A stretch of 24,755 nucleotides of DNA from assembly GCA_024227975.1 (NCBI GenBank), contig JAAETV010000769.1, positions 1 to 24,755 of the forward strand, in the 5' to 3' direction. The notes under the pieces are model-generated. The model saw only the letters and a program-made list of their open reading frames with translations. It was not told where the DNA came from and ran no database searches. Each line of letters begins with the position of its first letter. Within the stretch, counting starts at the first letter, position 1. Below are positions 22,779 through 24,755 of this stretch, one piece after another. Source of the DNA: Actinomycetes bacterium (lineage in GTDB: Bacteria; Actinomycetota; Acidimicrobiia; Acidimicrobiales; SZUA-35). The position numbers were made by a program, and so were the translations under genes.

Positions 22779-23521
22779 CGATTGCCGACCGCCAACGACA
22801 GCTCTGTGACGACAGCCCGTCGGACTTCTCAGACCTGTCAGCCATCTTCTTGAATTGCACCCTCAAGCGTTCCCCCGTCCAGTCTCATACTGAAGGCCTC
22901 ATCGATATGGCGGCCTCAATCATGAGGGCTAATGACGTGGCGACAGAGGTGCTCAGGCCGATCGATCACAACATCGCCGTTGGTGTCCAACCGGACATGA
23001 CCGAACACGGCTGGGAGGCCGACGACTGGCCCTCCATCTTCGACAAGGTCATGGCCGCTGACATCCTCGTTCTCGGGTCGGCCATCTGGCTCGGCGAAAA
23101 GACCTCGGTCTGTACTCAGGTCATCGAGCGCCTCTACGGCAACTCGCATCTGCTGAACGAGGCCGGCCAGTACGCCTACTACGGCCGAGTCGGTGGCTGC
23201 CTCATCACCGGAAACGAGGACGGGGCCAAACACTGCGCCATGAACATCTTGTATTCACTCCAACACCTCGGATTCGTCATCCCGCCCCAGGCCGACGCCG
23301 GCTGGCTCGGCGAAGTGGGGCCAGGCCCGTCATATCTCGATCCCGGTTCAGGTGGACCCGAGAATGATTTCACCAACCGGAATACGGCCTTCATGACCTG
23401 GAACCTTCTCCACCTGGCCCGGATGCTCAAAGATGCAGGCGGCATACCCGCCCACGGCAACCAACGATCACTGTGGGACGCAGGATGTCGTCCAGACTCA
23501 CCTAACCCCGAGTACCGTTGA
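22775..23521 (+). CDS. flavodoxin-fold NAD(P)H-dependent oxidoreductase
   Basis: A 248-aa protein related to NADPH-dependent FMN reductases. After a 20-residue variable lead, residues 23-41 give A-I-F-L-N-C-T-L-K followed by S-x-x-Q-S-H-T-E, the FMN phosphate loop. A-D-I-L-V-L-G-S-A-I-W-L-G (94-106) is the second flavin-contact strand, and G-G-C-L-I-T-G-N-E-D-G (140-150) the third. The usual role is FMN-dependent reduction of quinones, azo compounds or similar, or delivery of reduced flavin. ATG 22775 follows GAGG about 9 nt upstream and overlaps an 8-codon upstream frame. It lies 27 nt upstream of the decayed dioxygenase, suggesting the two once formed a catabolic operon. Confidence 0.87.
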   Translation: MTIADRQRQLCDDSPSDFSDLSAIFLNCTLKRSPVQSHTEGLIDMAASIMRANDVATEVLRPIDHNIAVGVQPDMTEHGWEADDWPSIFDKVMAADILVLGSAIWLGEKTSVCTQVIERLYGNSHLLNEAGQYAYYGRVGGCLITGNEDGAKHCAMNILYSLQHLGFVIPPQADAGWLGEVGPGPSYLDPGSGGPENDFTNRNTAFMTWNLLHLARMLKDAGGIPAHGNQRSLWDAGCRPDSPNPEYR

Positions 23522-23548
23522 CACAATTCGCCGACAAGGAAGGCACCG

Positions 23549-23800
23549 GCCGACATCGTCTTCACTGCTGCGGCCAGTCATGCCCCTGACTTGGCCGGGC
23601 TATTCGGTTTGGGTGGTCTGTCCCACGAGCCTGGAGGCGACCGGGATTTCCTCATCTAGGAGGACTTCAACCGCTGGTTCCTCGGGCTCCCCGAGCACGG
23701 CGACCACTACAGACTGCTCGACGAAGTGATGCCTCAGCAGCTGGAGCAGACACGAGAGGGGGCCACGGGTGAGCTACTCACCTGGCTAGTGGCCTTTGGG
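23549..23800 (+). pseudogene. degraded LigB-type extradiol dioxygenase, internally deleted
   Basis: One frame starts A-D-I-V-F-T-A-A-A-S-H-A-P (His at 23579) and continues after a few residues into G-G-L-S-H-E-P (His at 23624). It meets a TAG at 23657-23659 and then carries on in frame as E-D-F-N-R-W-F-L-G-L-P, E-H-G-D-H and E-L-L-T-W-L-V-A-F-G. The first block resembles the N-terminus of class III extradiol dioxygenases, with its metal His. The second resembles the C-terminal G-G-L-S-H region and the following F-x-R-x-F-L / E-L-x-x-W helices. In intact members these lie well over 100 residues apart. The codon before A-D-I-V is CCG, at start-codon spacing from AGGA, so the start is also lost. 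Loss of middle, start and frame makes this a pseudogene; the match is by recollection. Confidence 0.62.
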
Positions 23801-23918
23801 CGCCATCAGAGTCAGGCAGGCCGTCGATCGGGTCATATCGGCCCATGCCCTGTTGCCGTGGACAACCTTCAACCTATCTGGCCTACTAGCCCTCAGCTAG
23901 AGCCGCTGTGGGCCATGG
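23801..23918 (+). other. 118-nt gap, possible second decayed gene fragment
   Basis: A frame from 23802 to the TAG at 23898-23900 reads A-I-R-V-R-Q-A-V-D-R-V-I, ending W-T-T-F-N-L-S-G-L-L-A-L-S. The ending faintly resembles the F-N-x-T-G-x-P-A-x-S region of amidase-signature enzymes. It is too short to assign and may be chance. The rest shows no site I can support. Confidence 0.15.
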
Positions 23919-24755
23919 TCACAGATTGGCTTGGAGCCAGCCGACGGCTTGCGACATCGCCTGTCGGCTGGGGGCGGCCACATGGCTCCACCCGAAGAAC
24001 CCGTGGCTGACTCCGGCATAGCGGACGGCGACGGCCTCCACCCCAGCTGCGGCCAAGGCTTGGGCGTAGGCCTCACCTTCGTCTCGTAGGGGATCGAGCT
24101 CGGCCGTGATCACCAGAGCTGGGGGCAGCCCCGACAGGTCGTCGGCATGGAGAGGTGAGAGCCGCCAATCGGTGGCCGGGTGGTCACCCCGATAGAGCTG
24201 GTAGAACCAGGCCATCTCACCCTTGGACAGGAAGGGGCCATCCTCATTCTCCACGTACGAAGCCGAACTCATCTCGGCGTCGACGGCCGGGTACACCAGG
24301 ATCTGGGCCCGCAGCGGAGGCAGACCAAGATCCCGACAAGCAATGGTTACCGCCGCGGCCAGGTTGCCTCCGGCCGAGTCTCCGGCAACCCCAACCCGCG
24401 TGGGGTCAATAGCAAAGCGCGCTCCCCCTGCCAGCACGGTGGAGGTGACTGCCACCGCATCCTCGAAGGCGGCCGGAAAGGGGTGCTCGGGCGCGAGGCG
24501 ATAGTCGACGCTGAACACCGTCGCTCCCGAACCGTCGGCCAGTAGGCGGCACTGCTGGTCGTGGGTGTCGACGCTGCCCAACGCCCAGCCACCACCGTGG
24601 AAGTAGACGAGGGCGGCCCCTGCGGTGTCGGCGGGCCAGTAGATGCGAACCGGTACACCGTCGATGGTGGTATCGGTTACCTCATCAAGGACAGGGCCTG
24701 GAGGTCGAGCTGCTGCGCCCTCGGCATGGCTCGCTCGGGCCTCCTCGATCGTCTG
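23919..24755 (-). CDS. HSL-family (alpha/beta hydrolase fold-3) esterase, N-terminus cut by window edge
   Basis: The frame is open to the right edge, so the start lies outside; 278 residues are visible. It shows all hormone-sensitive-lipase-family marks: H-G-G-G-W (visible residues 53-57), D-Y-R-L-A-P-E-H-P-F-P-A (84-95), G-D-S-A-G-G with nucleophile Ser127, D-P-L-R-D-E-G (Asp221), and S-H-G-F (His251). The enzyme would hydrolyse short to medium acyl esters in the cytoplasm. An internal ATG at 24581 is not the start, because the essential H-G-G-G motif precedes it in frame. It is convergent with the flavodoxin gene and the dioxygenase relic. A typical member has roughly 310 residues, so about 30 residues are missing. 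This is an estimate. Confidence 0.93.
   Translation of the reverse strand, partial: QTIEEARASHAEGAAARPPGPVLDEVTDTTIDGVPVRIYWPADTAGAALVYFHGGGWALGSVDTHDQQCRLLADGSGATVFSVDYRLAPEHPFPAAFEDAVAVTSTVLAGGARFAIDPTRVGVAGDSAGGNLAAAVTIACRDLGLPPLRAQILVYPAVDAEMSSASYVENEDGPFLSKGEMAWFYQLYRGDHPATDWRLSPLHADDLSGLPPALVITAELDPLRDEGEAYAQALAAAGVEAVAVRYAGVSHGFFGWSHVAAPSRQAMSQAVGWLQANL

Noticed and set aside
24347..24581. internal ATG at 24581 as the start of the HSL-type esterase
   Set aside because: The same frame continues to the window edge and contains the essential H-G-G-G oxyanion motif upstream of that ATG.

Overview
The window is strongly GC-rich, with dense, short-spaced genes on both strands, frequent GTG/TTG starts, secreted proteins with Thr/Pro-rich linkers and a set of actinobacterial families: an Rpf-like transglycosylase-fold protein, a WS/DGAT acyltransferase, a MecA-type class B penicillin-binding protein, a Stp/PrpC-type PP2C phosphatase and a DUF4214 secreted protein. 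I infer a high-GC actinomycete, possibly of class Acidimicrobiia. That rests on family content and style, not on a marker gene. I found no rRNA, tRNA, CRISPR array, insertion sequence or phage gene.

Layout. 1-3449 (all minus): an unrecognised 254-aa gene, a regulator made of two tandem winged-helix repeats, an SDR dehydrogenase and a truncated alpha/beta hydrolase, ordered as one possible transcription unit. 3450-3663 is a divergent intergenic region with a perfect 12-bp palindrome. 3664-4269 (+) is an anchored OmpA-type protein. 4297-5685 (-) is an HpaB/4-hydroxybutyryl-CoA-dehydratase-family enzyme that seems to lack the dehydratase Fe-S ligands. 5959-8884 (+) is tesB overlapping a penicillin-binding protein. 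8929-10074 (-) is a secreted DUF4214 + phosphodiester-glycosidase protein. 10437-13152 (+) holds an N-acyl-D-amino-acid deacylase, with a marked codon-use change inside it, and an acyl-CoA dehydrogenase. 13215-14543 (-) holds a PII protein and the Rpf-like cell-wall protein. 14835-16301 (+) is WS/DGAT. 16364-17290 (-) is a nucleoside hydrolase, divergent from a sulfatase (17363-18823, +). Then come DUF302 (+), an MFS transporter (-), a PP2C phosphatase, an alpha/beta hydrolase and a flavodoxin-fold oxidoreductase (all +). 23549-23800 is a degraded extradiol dioxygenase (LigB family) pseudogene. A truncated HSL-type esterase (-) reaches the right edge.

Functionally this is a mixed chromosomal neighbourhood. 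It combines lipid and acyl-CoA metabolism (TesB, acyl-CoA dehydrogenase, WS/DGAT), catabolism of aromatics, esters, sulfate esters and nucleosides, and cell-wall maintenance (PBP, Rpf-like, OmpA-type, D-aminoacylase). I do not see a self-evident new multi-gene system such as defence, secretion or a biosynthetic cluster. The strongest leads are the single-chain double winged-helix regulator with its unknown partner gene and nearby palindrome, the phosphodiester-glycosidase fusion, the altered HpaB-family enzyme and the dioxygenase relic.
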